Below, one piece after another: positions 41,256 to 49,669 of a stretch of DNA of 49,837 nucleotides (position 1 is its first letter; the number at the start of each line of letters is the position of its first letter). Position numbers and translations under genes: made by a program. This DNA comes from a bacterium (GTDB lineage: Bacteria; Blakebacterota; Blakebacteria; Blakebacterales; Blakebacteraceae): the NCBI GenBank assembly GCA_025774615.1, contig JALGVQ010000003.1, forward strand, positions 1 through 49,837, in the 5' to 3' direction. The notes beneath the pieces were generated by a model. The model ran no database searches. It saw nothing but the letters and a program-made list of their open reading frames with translations, and was not told the DNA's origin.

Positions 41256-41265
41256 TGGTTCAGTA
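41244..41265 (+). repeat. Tandem duplication across the DUF917 stop codon
   Basis: ATGGTTCAGTA occurs twice in tandem (41244-41254 and 41255-41265). The first copy contains the last three codons, and the TAA stop is formed at the junction. It looks like a recent slippage event that does not alter the protein. Confidence 0.7.
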
Positions 41266-41292
41266 AGAGAACTACACTGCCTTCAGATGCAT

Positions 41293-41317
41293 CGGATAAT
41301 GACAGGCCAGTTATCCG
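41293..41317. terminator. Hairpin between convergent genes
   Basis: CGGATAA (41293-41299) and TTATCCG (41311-41317) form a perfect 7-base stem with an 11-base loop between the convergent DUF917 and SPOR genes. There is no U-tract on either strand, so it may only protect mRNA ends. Confidence 0.3.
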
Positions 41318-41320
41318 CAA

Positions 41321-41794
41321 TCAGATCCCGGGCGGTACGTCTCCCATGGAAAAGTTGTCCACCCAGTTGCTCTCAATATCCACCAGGGAACGCGCGGCTT
41401 CCTGTGCATCGGTCAGCGCCGGATAGCGGCCGACCCTGACCCGGTACCAGGTTCCCATCCCGGGTATATCCGCCTTCTGCACATAGGCCTCCAGCCCCAT
41501 CTCCTGATACCTGCGGGCTTCACGATCAGCTTTCGTCTCTGTCTTCCAGGAAGAGAGCTGAATGGTGTAGAACCCGAAGGGACTCTCAGCAGCCTCCCGC
41601 ACCACGGCTGGTTCCTCCGCGGCGGCCGGCTGTTCGGTCGGTTGTACAGCTGGTTGCTGAGCCGGTTGTGTCGCAGGCTGTTCAACTGTAGCGGCTGGTT
41701 CTTCGTCGGCACCGCCGCCACATCCGACTGCCATTATGGTGATCATGATGAAAGGTATTACCGCGGCGAAAAACCGATTCCGTTCCACTCTCAT
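41321..41794 (-). CDS. SPOR-domain lipoprotein
   Basis: The 157-residue product has a lipoprotein signal (IPFIMITIMAVGC). A low-complexity Gln/Pro/Ala linker follows (QPATQPAQQPAVQPTEQPAAAEEPA). A SPOR domain covers about residues 72-150 (FGFYTIQLSSWKTETKADREARRYQEMGLEAYVQKADIPGMGTWYRVRVGRY). SPOR domains bind denuded peptidoglycan at division sites, so a cell-envelope or septal role is likely. AGGAG lies 11 bases before the ATG. The gene is divergent from the M1 peptidase gene and no clear promoter was found for it. Confidence 0.88.
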   Translation of the reverse strand: MRVERNRFFAAVIPFIMITIMAVGCGGGADEEPAATVEQPATQPAQQPAVQPTEQPAAAEEPAVVREAAESPFGFYTIQLSSWKTETKADREARRYQEMGLEAYVQKADIPGMGTWYRVRVGRYPALTDAQEAARSLVDIESNWVDNFSMGDVPPGI

Positions 41795-41897
41795 AGCCCT
41801 GAACTCTCCTGCCCTATCGTCTGATCGATCGACGTGGTGAGAAAGCTGTCGGTGAGAGCGTAACCATGTCGAGACGGCAGGTCAACCGGGGTGAGCC

Positions 41898-41927
41898 TTG
41901 ACACTCCCTGAAAGTGATGAGGATAAT
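41898..41927 (+). promoter_or_regulatory. Promoter of the M1 peptidase gene
   Basis: TTGACA (41898-41903), an 18-base spacer and GATAAT (41922-41927) are the closest match to consensus in the window. Transcription would start near 41934, giving a leader of about 75 bases before ATG 42009. Confidence 0.65.
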
Positions 41928-42008
41928 TCCATGATTCCAGACTCTTTACCTGGTGGGATTCCGGCGTAAACCTTCTGGCCTTCTGCTCATCACATGCGAG
42001 GAGTACCG

Positions 42009-44045
42009 ATGAGAACAACTCCCGGACAAACGGCCCTGCTGACGACACTCAGGGGAACGATGCTTTCCCTCCTGCTCGTCACGGGTGTCCAGGCCCAGCT
42101 TCCAGGCGGTGTGACCGTACCCGTTCCCGGTTACCGTCCGGTCGCGTCATACGAGATGGATGTGACCCTCGACCGTGAGAATCATACCGTTTCAGGAACT
42201 GAGGTAATCACCTTCCGGAACACCACCAGGCATCCGGTCACCGAACTTCTCTTCCACAGCTACTACAATGCCTGGAAGACCGATGGCAGTACCTGGCTCA
42301 GTTCCAGGGGCCGGAGGATCCCTCCCGATACCCCGGAAGAACGTCTCGCCTGGCTCCAGGTCACTGATGCCGTGATCCAGCCGAACATGTTCTTCAGCCG
42401 CGACGATATCATCGAGACATTCGCCTACATCCAGCCTGATGACGGGAATGTCTGGGATCAGACCCTCTTCCGGCTCGGATTGCCTCGCCCTCTTCCAGCC
42501 GGAGGCGAGGTGGAACTGCTCATCGAGTTCACACTAAAGGTACCACGGACCTTTTCCCGCACGGGATACATCGACGACTACTACTTCCTGGCCCAGTGGT
42601 TTCCGAAGATCGGAGTACTCACTGATGAAGGCTGGGAGGCGCACCAGTACTTCCCCGTGGAATATTTTGCCGACTACGGCACCTATGATGTCAGGATCAC
42701 CGTGCCGAGCGACTGCGTGGTCGGAGCAACCGGGGAGCTGACCGGACGACCGGAGGTCCATCAGGACGGAACCACCACCCACAGATTCAGACAGGAGATG
42801 GTCCACGACTTCGCCTGGGTGGCCTGGCCCGATTACCTGGTCTATACCGAGGATTATGAGTTCATGCCGGGGTACGAGACCGAGGTGACCCTGCTGCTCA
42901 CTCCCGAGCACAGGAGACTGCGTGACCGTTATCTCGACGCTACGAAATTCGGCATCAAGTACTACTCTGAATGGTTCGGTCCCTATCCCTACACCACCGC
43001 AACGATCGTCGATCCCGCTTTCAATTCAGGCGCCGGAGGCATGGAGTACCCCACCTTCTTCACCGGGGGCGCTCCACTCTTCGCAGCCGAGGGCGTTCTG
43101 CGTCCCGAGGGAGTCACGATCCACGAGTTCGGACATCAATACTGGTACGGGATCGTGGGGAACAATGAGGTGGTGGATGCATGGCTCGACGAAGGATTCA
43201 ACTCCTACAGTGAATCCCGCGTGCAGATGGTTGCATATGAACCGAACCGCGAGATGATGACCTTCTTCAACCTGCCGGTTGTTTTCGATGAGGTGGAGAT
43301 CCCCTTCCGATGGGCGGCGGCTCCTCGATACCGCTCTTCGGTGCTGACAGAACCACTCGATATGCCCAGCTATCAGAAACGCTACAGCTATGGAGCGAAC
43401 GCCTACAATAAAGGCGAGCTCATGCACTGGACCCTCGAGGGATTCCTCGGCTGGGAAACATGGCAGGAGGTGATGTCGACCTACTACGAACGGTGGAAGT
43501 TCAGGCACCCGACCTCAGAGGATTTCTTTGTAATAGCTAACGAGGTGTCGGGCATCGATCTGAATCCTTTCTTCGACACCTTCTACCATACGGCCTCGTT
43601 CATGGATTATGACATCTATGCTGTGGAGAACATTCGGAGCGAACCACCAGCCGGGTCGCTCGAGCGACCGGACTTCGCGCCCGGGGGTGGCCCCGAGTGG
43701 GCACCGGTCGATCCAGGTCCGGCCCCTGACGGGTGGCTCTCCCGCGTCACGATCAGGCGCCTCGGGGAGCTGATCCTGCCGGTCGAGGTTCTCGTTGAAT
43801 TCGGGGATGGCGATCAGGTGATCGAACGCTGGGATGGCAGGGATCGATCGATCACCTGGACCTGGCAGCGGCCCGATGAGGTTGTATCTGTAGTGATAGA
43901 TCCAGAGGAGAAGCTGGTCCTCGACATCAACCGTACCAATAATTCGTGGATACAGAAGGCTGACCATCGCGGGGCCAGGAAACTCGTGCTCCGCTGGCTG
44001 TTCTGGGTACAATCACTCCTCGAAATGCTGGTATTCACCAGTTAG
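42009..44045 (+). CDS. Secreted M1-family metallopeptidase
   Basis: The track start is 41994, but ATG 42009 has AGGAG at five bases and is preferred (678 residues). A signal peptide (MLSLLLVTGVQAQ) is followed by the M1 N-terminal beta domain. The catalytic domain has the GAMEN-like GGMEYP and HEFGH at 372-376, with the third zinc ligand Glu395 in WLDEGFNSYSE, the exact HExxH-x18-E spacing. A long C-terminal beta domain follows. It is probably a periplasmic or surface aminopeptidase. It is followed after 15 bases by a membrane protein gene with which it may form an operon. Confidence 0.92.
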   Translation: MRTTPGQTALLTTLRGTMLSLLLVTGVQAQLPGGVTVPVPGYRPVASYEMDVTLDRENHTVSGTEVITFRNTTRHPVTELLFHSYYNAWKTDGSTWLSSRGRRIPPDTPEERLAWLQVTDAVIQPNMFFSRDDIIETFAYIQPDDGNVWDQTLFRLGLPRPLPAGGEVELLIEFTLKVPRTFSRTGYIDDYYFLAQWFPKIGVLTDEGWEAHQYFPVEYFADYGTYDVRITVPSDCVVGATGELTGRPEVHQDGTTTHRFRQEMVHDFAWVAWPDYLVYTEDYEFMPGYETEVTLLLTPEHRRLRDRYLDATKFGIKYYSEWFGPYPYTTATIVDPAFNSGAGGMEYPTFFTGGAPLFAAEGVLRPEGVTIHEFGHQYWYGIVGNNEVVDAWLDEGFNSYSESRVQMVAYEPNREMMTFFNLPVVFDEVEIPFRWAAAPRYRSSVLTEPLDMPSYQKRYSYGANAYNKGELMHWTLEGFLGWETWQEVMSTYYERWKFRHPTSEDFFVIANEVSGIDLNPFFDTFYHTASFMDYDIYAVENIRSEPPAGSLERPDFAPGGGPEWAPVDPGPAPDGWLSRVTIRRLGELILPVEVLVEFGDGDQVIERWDGRDRSITWTWQRPDEVVSVVIDPEEKLVLDINRTNNSWIQKADHRGARKLVLRWLFWVQSLLEMLVFTS

Positions 44046-44060
44046 AAAGGGGGGCGAACG

Positions 44061-45098
44061 ATGACCATTTTCGATGCATTCCTCAAGGGGATCACCCTCG
44101 CCACCCGGCACTGGAAAGCCCTGCTGGTTGTGTACGCTCTCAATCTGCTCCTGGTGGCCACCGTCGCGATACCGGTGTACCACGCGATCGACAACAACCT
44201 GTCACATTCCGAATCCGCCGAAGAGATGGCAGAGGGCTTCGACTGGCTCTGGTATCAGGAGTTCACGGCTTCGCGTGATCCCGATTCCGACCTCTCTGCA
44301 ACGATCGCGCCCTGGCAGACGGGTGTGGCACCCCTGATGCGGAACTTCGAAGGATATGTTCGAGGCACCCTGCGCGGCTCACTCCCGCCAGGGCTTGCCT
44401 GGATCGGGATACTCTACCTGCTGATGACCACGCTGCTGACAGGAGGGATCCTCGGCCTCTTCGCTGAGGAGGGAAGTCGATTCACATTCAGGTTCTTCTT
44501 CGATCGGGCAGGTCGATATTTCCTCATGCTCCTGGGGATACTGGTGATCTCCCAGGCATTCTACTGGCTGTTGTGGAACCCGATCGGTAACGCTCACCAG
44601 GGGCTTGTCTCATCGATACGACCCGAGGCTGTCACGGAGTGGACTCCGATACTCATCGACTGGGCAGGTGTCCTGGTCCTGATGTTCGTCGCGTTCTCCA
44701 TTCACATGGTGATGGATTACGCGCGTATCGCTGTGGTCGCATGGGACAAAATGGGACTGGGTCCATCGCTGGCCGGAGCACTCGGCTTCTGCCTGAGGAA
44801 CATCCGGAAGACTCTTGGATTGTTCTATCTGACCACCCTGCTGGCGATCGTGATCGCGCTTCTCTATGGACTCCTTGTCAAGCTGGGTGGCGGTTCGACC
44901 ACGTCACAACTCATTATCCTTTTCATCGCCCAGCAGCTCTTCATTATCGGCTCGATCTGGATACGGATGGTCTACCTCGGGAGCCAACTGGCATTTTACC
45001 GGGGCGCGATGAACATGCCGGTTTGGGTGACCCCATCGGGCCCCGCCCCGGAGGGTCTTGAAGATAACGTGGAGATAGAGGAAGCAGCACTCGCGTAG
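44061..45098 (+). CDS. Polytopic membrane protein of unknown function
   Basis: The 345-residue product has about six transmembrane helices (around 18-40, 111-135, 150-172, 197-220, 257-275 and 285-305). A periplasmic loop at 45-110 is rich in acidic residues, and the C-terminal tail is acidic (EGLEDNVEIEEAALA). Motifs such as HMVMDYARIAVVAWDKMGL and SLAGALGFCLRNIRKTLGLF resemble uncharacterised DUF-type integral membrane proteins. I assign no function. AGGGGGG lies just before the ATG, 15 bases after the peptidase gene. The intergenic palindromic element follows. Confidence 0.8.
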   Translation: MTIFDAFLKGITLATRHWKALLVVYALNLLLVATVAIPVYHAIDNNLSHSESAEEMAEGFDWLWYQEFTASRDPDSDLSATIAPWQTGVAPLMRNFEGYVRGTLRGSLPPGLAWIGILYLLMTTLLTGGILGLFAEEGSRFTFRFFFDRAGRYFLMLLGILVISQAFYWLLWNPIGNAHQGLVSSIRPEAVTEWTPILIDWAGVLVLMFVAFSIHMVMDYARIAVVAWDKMGLGPSLAGALGFCLRNIRKTLGLFYLTTLLAIVIALLYGLLVKLGGGSTTSQLIILFIAQQLFIIGSIWIRMVYLGSQLAFYRGAMNMPVWVTPSGPAPEGLEDNVEIEEAALA

Positions 45099-45135
45099 GA
45101 GCAGAGCGCGAAGTGGAGGTAGCTGAGCGAGGAAT

Positions 45136-45225
45136 CATCTGTCAGATCGAGGCGCTCGACGAGGCGCGCGGAAGCGTACAGGTATGTACGCCGCACAAGC
45201 GGCGAGGATGAGCAACGCAGAGATG
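45136..45225. repeat. Intergenic palindromic element, copy B
   Basis: GCGTAC-aggtat-GTACGC (45174-45191) forms the centre. GCCGC-acaa-GCGGC (45190-45203) forms a second hairpin, and CATCT (45136-45140) pairs with AGATG (45221-45225) at the ends, so both halves form one imperfect palindrome of about 90 bases. Copy A at 11494-11556 is related. I recall similar elements (CATCTGCGTTGC, CCGC-GCGGCGTAC, GTACGCC) scattered between genes in many unrelated environmental genomes. Both copies here lie between convergent genes. Confidence 0.6.
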
Positions 45226-45240
45226 ACTGATGAGAGCCGC

Positions 45241-45987
45241 TCAGAATCCGATGTAGAGGCCGATCCGCACCCCCATCCCCGACAGATCCAGTTCGGGCGA
45301 TCCGGTAAAGCTCAGACCGTTCTCTGTGAGTTTGCCGGCGCCGATCGTGGCGAACTGCCAGGTCGCCCCCAAATCGACAGCCAGCAGTGGTACGATCCAG
45401 TAGCGGAGACTGATGTACGGTTCGAAGAGGAAGTACTTCCCCTCGATTGTGGTGGAGGTGGCAAGTGACGCGGCGCCGACACTGCCTGCGAAGGAGGTGG
45501 CATAGTACTCCCAGACATCATCCCACGTCCCGGCTGCCGCCGGCCGCCGGACCAGCCGGATGTCGATGTGCCCCATGCCGACGGTTCCGCCCAGGGTAAG
45601 TTTCATCATGCCGAATGCCTTGAGATACCCGAGCGACAATCCACCCTGGGAGAGATCGATACGCGCTGTCCGCAGAATACCGCCGGAGGTGGCGCTCATT
45701 TCGACAGTCCCTCCGCAGGAGAATCCACCGATCCAGAACGAACCGATGTTTATGCCACCCCCCCCACCCTGCAATGAGATCCAGTCGGAAAAAGGGTCGA
45801 GCCCCATCGCGGCCAGCCGGCTGTCGAGATCGGGAACCTCGACTTTGATCATCGAAATGTATGCCCCACCTCCCGCACCGATCGCCTGTGGCGCGTGATA
45901 GCCGGACTCCAGATTCTGCGCACTGGCTGAAGAAAACGGGATCAGCATGGCAGATACGAGCAGGCTGGTACGGAGTGGAAGTGACAT
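45241..45987 (-). CDS. Secreted glycine-rich barrel-like protein, function unknown
   Basis: The track start (46083) is too early. ATG 45987 has AAGGAG eight bases upstream and begins a signal peptide (LPLRTSLLVSAMLIPFSSASAQ), giving 248 residues. The mature protein is glycine-rich (AIGAGGGAYISMIK, QGGGGGINIGSFWIGGFSCGG) and ends with alternating strands (EPYISLRYWIVPLLAVDLGATWQF, GVRIGLYIGF). This is typical of a small outer-membrane barrel or a surface protein. No family recognised. It is divergent from the RAM-domain gene and convergent with the membrane protein gene across the palindromic element. Confidence 0.72.
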   Translation of the reverse strand: MSLPLRTSLLVSAMLIPFSSASAQNLESGYHAPQAIGAGGGAYISMIKVEVPDLDSRLAAMGLDPFSDWISLQGGGGGINIGSFWIGGFSCGGTVEMSATSGGILRTARIDLSQGGLSLGYLKAFGMMKLTLGGTVGMGHIDIRLVRRPAAAGTWDDVWEYYATSFAGSVGAASLATSTTIEGKYFLFEPYISLRYWIVPLLAVDLGATWQFATIGAGKLTENGLSFTGSPELDLSGMGVRIGLYIGF

Positions 45988-46089
45988 GCAGATATCTCCT
46001 TTTTCTTGCCCACAAGCCGTCGAGTCAGCATGTTCTACCCTGGTCAGGGAGAGAGGATCACTACCAACCCGAGGAACGAGCACAACAAC

Positions 46090-46320
46090 ATGTCAGCAAA
46101 AGCATTCGTTCTCGTCAACGTGGAACCGGGTGTGGTCACAGAAATCGTGTCCCGTCTCAGGGATGCTGCCCACATCAAGTCTGCGTATATGGTCACAGGA
46201 CCCTATGACGCGATTGCGGAAGTCGAGGCGGAGGACTACGCTCGGATCGCGGAAATCGTTGAGGATGAAGTAAGAAAAATGGAGGGCATCGAGAAAACGA
46301 TGACCCTGGTGGTTTTTTAA
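46090..46320 (+). CDS. Stand-alone Lrp/AsnC ligand-binding (RAM) domain protein
   Basis: The track ORF starts at 46006, but ATG 46090 gives a complete 76-residue RAM domain with no extra tail: KAFVLVNVEPGVVTEIVSRLRDA, HIKSAYMVTGPYDAIAEVEAEDY and the final VVF strand. It lacks the helix-turn-helix of Lrp-type regulators. Such proteins form oligomeric ligand-binding rings, often for amino acids, and their partners are mostly unknown. It lies 24 bases before the STAS gene on the same strand, so co-transcription is likely. Confidence 0.88.
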   Translation: MSAKAFVLVNVEPGVVTEIVSRLRDAAHIKSAYMVTGPYDAIAEVEAEDYARIAEIVEDEVRKMEGIEKTMTLVVF

Positions 46321-46344
46321 GCACCTGTTGGAGGAGACGCTTCA

Positions 46345-46686
46345 ATGGCAATCAAGAAAGAAATGATCGATGACGTGGCGGTCCTCACCCTGAAGGGCAA
46401 ATTAATGGGTGGACCAGAAACTACGGCGATCCATGACCAGGTGAAGGAACTCGTCGACGGAGGGACGAAGAAAGTCGTCCTCGACCTCACAAAGGTCAGC
46501 TGGCTCAACAGCACCGGCCTCGGCATGATCATGGCTTCCAGCACCACACTGGGAAGTGTCGACGGTGAACTCAAGATCGCCGGGCTCCAGGACAAGGCCC
46601 GGGGACTCTTCTCCATCGCAAAGCTCGACACGGTCTTCAAGATCTACGGAACGGCCGAGCGGGCCGCTGCTGATTTCCAGATCTAG
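46345..46686 (+). CDS. STAS-domain anti-sigma-factor antagonist-like protein
   Basis: The 113-residue single-domain protein has IDDVAVLTLKGKLMGG at the start and the phosphorylation loop WLNSTGLGMIM with the conserved Ser56, then VDGELKIAGLQDKARGLFSIAKLDTVFKIYG. STAS proteins of this kind are phosphorylated by a switch kinase and control a sigma factor or another partner. No kinase or anti-sigma gene is adjacent. GGAGGAG lies eight bases before the ATG. It sits between the RAM gene and nhaC, 9 bases before nhaC. Confidence 0.9.
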   Translation: MAIKKEMIDDVAVLTLKGKLMGGPETTAIHDQVKELVDGGTKKVVLDLTKVSWLNSTGLGMIMASSTTLGSVDGELKIAGLQDKARGLFSIAKLDTVFKIYGTAERAAADFQI

Positions 46687-46695
46687 CCAGCACGG

Positions 46696-48192
46696 ATGAA
46701 TCGCGGTCTGAAATGGGTTCTGGCCTTCATCGGCCTGGCTCTTCTGCTTTATATCCGTACGAACACCGATCTGATCAGCCGGGTTCCCGGGGAGAACGAT
46801 TTCGGGGTCTGGTCGATCGTTCCAGCCGCGATCACCCTGGTCCTCTGTTTCATCACCAAAGAGGTGGTCTCGGCATTATTCCTCGGCATCGTGGCTGGAG
46901 GAATCGTAAGCGGGCAGTTCAATATCATCGCCGATTTCCTCCTTCCGGCAGTGGGCACGGAATCGTTCGCCCAGATACTGCTGGTCTACCTCTGGTGTCT
47001 CGGAGGGTTGATCGGCCTCTGGACCAGGACCGGGGGGGCGCAGCACTTCTCTCGCTGGCTGGGGGAACGGATCGTGAAGGGGCGCCGGAGCGCCAAGCTG
47101 TTCGGCTGCATGATCGGGACCCTCTTCCACCAGGGCGGTACGGTCAGCACCATCCTGGCCGGCAGTACGGTCCGACCGGTCTGTGACGAAGCGGGGGTCT
47201 CACACGAGGAACTCTCCTACATCATCGACTCGACTGCATCGCCGATAGCCACCGTGATCCCCTTCAATGTCTGGCCCGCCTACGTGGCCGGGCTTGTGGC
47301 TGGCACCATCCCTCTTCTGGCCGACGCGCAACTCTCCCAGGCGTTCTTCTACAAGGCCATTCCGTTCAATTTCTACGGGATCTTCGCCGTCGTGTTCACC
47401 TATACCTTCGCGCTCGGAGTGAACCCGTTCGTGTTCGGCAAGATGAAGCGGGCGATTGAACGGGTGAAGGAGACGGGGGAACTCGACCACCCGGACGCCC
47501 ATACCATGTCGAGCAGGGAATTGAGCGAGCTGAAGATCCCGCACGGATACCGGCCCGGCAATATCGACTTCGTCATCCCGATCGGCACTCTTCTGGCGGT
47601 CGCGATCATCCCCTACATCATGGGCAAGGGTGTCCCCATCAACGAAGCTTTCTCCCTGGCGGTCATCTCGGCGATGCTCGTCGCGCTCATGAAAGGGATG
47701 CGGCTGGGTGAGGTGATTGATGGATTCATCGACGGGGTGAAGGGGGTGACGCTGGGAGCGATCATCCTGGCGTTTGCAGTCACCCTTGGTCAGGTCTCCA
47801 ATTCCCTGGGGACGGCGAATTTCCTGATCCGTACCACCGCGGAGATAATCGTTCCATTCCTGCTGCCGGCGATCCTCATGGTCATCTGCATGGTGACCGC
47901 CTTCGCGGTCGGATCATCATGGGGTACCTACGCGGTCGTCTTTCCGATAGCCATGCCGCTTGCCTGGGCAGTCAATCCCGATCCGCTCTTCATCACTCTC
48001 TGTTTCGGCGCGGTGCTGGGAGGGGCTGTGTACGGAGACCAGTGCTCACCGATCAGTGACACGACTATCCTCTCGAGTCTGGCGACCGGCTCTGATCATA
48101 TGGATCACGTCACCACACAGATGCCGATCGCGACGATCGCCGCCGGGTTCGGCGCGGTACTCTATACCGCTATCGCACTTATCTGGACCTGA
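46696..48192 (+). CDS. nhaC: Na+/H+ antiporter, NhaC family
   Basis: The 498-residue product has about 11-12 transmembrane segments and NhaC landmarks: GTLFHQGGTVSTILAGSTVRPVCDEAGVSHEELSYIIDSTASPIATVIPFNVWPAY, ILAFAVTLGQVSNSLGTANFL, GSSWGTYAVVFPIAMPLAW and GGAVYGDQCSPISDTTILSS. It should exchange Na+ for H+ across the inner membrane; related proteins exchange organic acids. Nine bases separate it from the STAS gene. It ends 16 bases from the convergent symporter gene; no terminator is evident there. Confidence 0.9.
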   Translation: MNRGLKWVLAFIGLALLLYIRTNTDLISRVPGENDFGVWSIVPAAITLVLCFITKEVVSALFLGIVAGGIVSGQFNIIADFLLPAVGTESFAQILLVYLWCLGGLIGLWTRTGGAQHFSRWLGERIVKGRRSAKLFGCMIGTLFHQGGTVSTILAGSTVRPVCDEAGVSHEELSYIIDSTASPIATVIPFNVWPAYVAGLVAGTIPLLADAQLSQAFFYKAIPFNFYGIFAVVFTYTFALGVNPFVFGKMKRAIERVKETGELDHPDAHTMSSRELSELKIPHGYRPGNIDFVIPIGTLLAVAIIPYIMGKGVPINEAFSLAVISAMLVALMKGMRLGEVIDGFIDGVKGVTLGAIILAFAVTLGQVSNSLGTANFLIRTTAEIIVPFLLPAILMVICMVTAFAVGSSWGTYAVVFPIAMPLAWAVNPDPLFITLCFGAVLGGAVYGDQCSPISDTTILSSLATGSDHMDHVTTQMPIATIAAGFGAVLYTAIALIWT

Positions 48193-48208
48193 GAAACAAA
48201 GCGGTCGA

Positions 48209-49543
48209 TCACCACGTATCCTTTGCAGGAACGGCCAGCTCACCTTCGGTTTTTGCCACCAGCATCGCGCACACCGTATCACCGGTGACGTTCACTGCTG
48301 TCCTGGTCATATCGAGTATCCGTTCAACACCCACGACGAAGGCGATCCATTCGAGCGGGATGCCCAGCTGGGTAAGCACCAGTGTCAGGGTGATCATGCC
48401 GATCCCCGGGACTCCGGCTGCTCCGATCGAAGCGAGGGTTGCCATCACGATCACCGTCAGCAGATCCATCACGCCGAGGGTCAAGCCGGCGACCTGGGCG
48501 ATGAATATGACACTCACCCCCTGGTAGATCGCCGTTCCGTTCATGTTGATGGTGGCACCAAGGGGCAGAACGAAGGAAGCAACCTCTTTCGATACTCCGA
48601 GGTCCTCCTCGGAGACCTGCAGGTTGAGCGGCAGTGTCGCGTTGCTCGAAGAGGTGGTGAAGGCGAAGATGAACACCTCATAGAATCGCTTGAAGAAGAG
48701 TACCGGCGAAACTCCGATGGAACGGAGGACGATCGGATAGACGGTCACGGTGAACAGGACCATCGTACCGATGGCGATCGAGACATACTTGAGCAGTGTC
48801 AGGAGCATTCCGTATCCGAATTCAGCAGCCTGGGACGCAATGAGCGCGAACACACCGATCGGAGCGACCTTCATGACAAGCTTCACCATCATGATCATCA
48901 CGTCGTTCACTCCCTGCAGGACATCAAGGAGCGGTTTTCGCTGCCTCTCCTCGAGCAGGGTCATGGTGATACCGAAGAGGAGCGCGAAGAAGATGATCCC
49001 GAGGAAGTCGGTATCGGCCATTGCCTTGAACGGGTTCCTCGGGATGATCCGGACGATGAATTCCCCGATGGAGCTCTTCTCCCGCTGGGCAATCGCCTGA
49101 TCGACCCGCGAGGTGGCATCTTCAGCGTACTGGGAAACGATCTGGTCCTTGACGCTCTCGTCCATCCCCTTCCCCGGGCCGAGCAGGAGACCTGCTCCCA
49201 GTCCCAATCCGACAGCGATGGCAGTTGCCAGCAGGTAGAAGGTGACCGTCTTCAGACCGATTCGCCCCAGTTTCCGCAGATCACCCAGACTCGCGGTACC
49301 GATGATCAACGAAGCCATGATCAGGGGAACGACCACCATCACGAGCAGGTTGATGAAGGCATTTCCGAGCGGCTTGATCGCCACGGCGACCTGACCGAGC
49401 ATCGGACCGGTAAGAGCTCCCAGCAGAAGCGCCACGAGTATCTGTGTATGAAGCGGTATACCCTTCAGTCTCTGGCCGAAGGATTTCCGTTCCTCAGGTG
49501 TCTCTTTCTCTCTGCCGGTCTCTTCTGCTGCCATCAGTTCCAT
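48209..49543 (-). CDS. Dicarboxylate/amino acid:cation symporter (DAACS family)
   Basis: The 444-residue product has about eight transmembrane helices and two re-entrant loops. Family motifs are VVPLIMASLIIGTASLGDL in the N-terminal half, the serine-rich loop FAFTTSSSNATLPLNL and NMNGTAIYQGVSVIFIAQ. The Asp of the usual NMDGT motif is Asn here. VPGIGMITLTLVLTQLGIPLEWIAFVVGVERILDMTRTAVNVTGD completes the substrate site. It takes up glutamate/aspartate or C4-dicarboxylates with Na+ or H+. GAGAGGA lies before the ATG. A 20-residue charged N-terminal extension (EETGREKETPEERKSFGQRL) precedes helix 1. Confidence 0.9.
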   Translation of the reverse strand: MELMAAEETGREKETPEERKSFGQRLKGIPLHTQILVALLLGALTGPMLGQVAVAIKPLGNAFINLLVMVVVPLIMASLIIGTASLGDLRKLGRIGLKTVTFYLLATAIAVGLGLGAGLLLGPGKGMDESVKDQIVSQYAEDATSRVDQAIAQREKSSIGEFIVRIIPRNPFKAMADTDFLGIIFFALLFGITMTLLEERQRKPLLDVLQGVNDVMIMMVKLVMKVAPIGVFALIASQAAEFGYGMLLTLLKYVSIAIGTMVLFTVTVYPIVLRSIGVSPVLFFKRFYEVFIFAFTTSSSNATLPLNLQVSEEDLGVSKEVASFVLPLGATINMNGTAIYQGVSVIFIAQVAGLTLGVMDLLTVIVMATLASIGAAGVPGIGMITLTLVLTQLGIPLEWIAFVVGVERILDMTRTAVNVTGDTVCAMLVAKTEGELAVPAKDTW

Positions 49544-49630
49544 CCTCTCTGATCATTGCGGGCATGAGGAGTACGGTGGACTTCTCTAACACCACCCACC
49601 TCTGACTGCAAGGAGAAAGAGATCGGGTGA

Positions 49631-49666
49631 CATGACACAAGGATAATACCGGAACGGGGTGTCATG
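49631..49666. repeat. Inverted repeat upstream of the symporter gene
   Basis: CATGACAC (49631-49638) and GTGTCATG (49659-49666) form a perfect 8-base inverted repeat with a 20-base loop. It starts four bases after the stop of the thermonuclease-like gene and surrounds TATTAT on the minus strand. It could be a terminator stem without a U-tract or an operator for the symporter gene. Confidence 0.3.
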
Positions 49667-49669
49667 CCT

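Noticed and set aside
45184-45468. 94-codon plus-strand ORF after the membrane protein gene
   Set aside because: Begins inside the palindromic element and continues antisense to the barrel-like protein.
47960-49552. 530-codon plus-strand ORF
   Set aside because: Antisense to the DAACS symporter and overlapping nhaC; product is low-complexity His/Asp/Glu/Gln.
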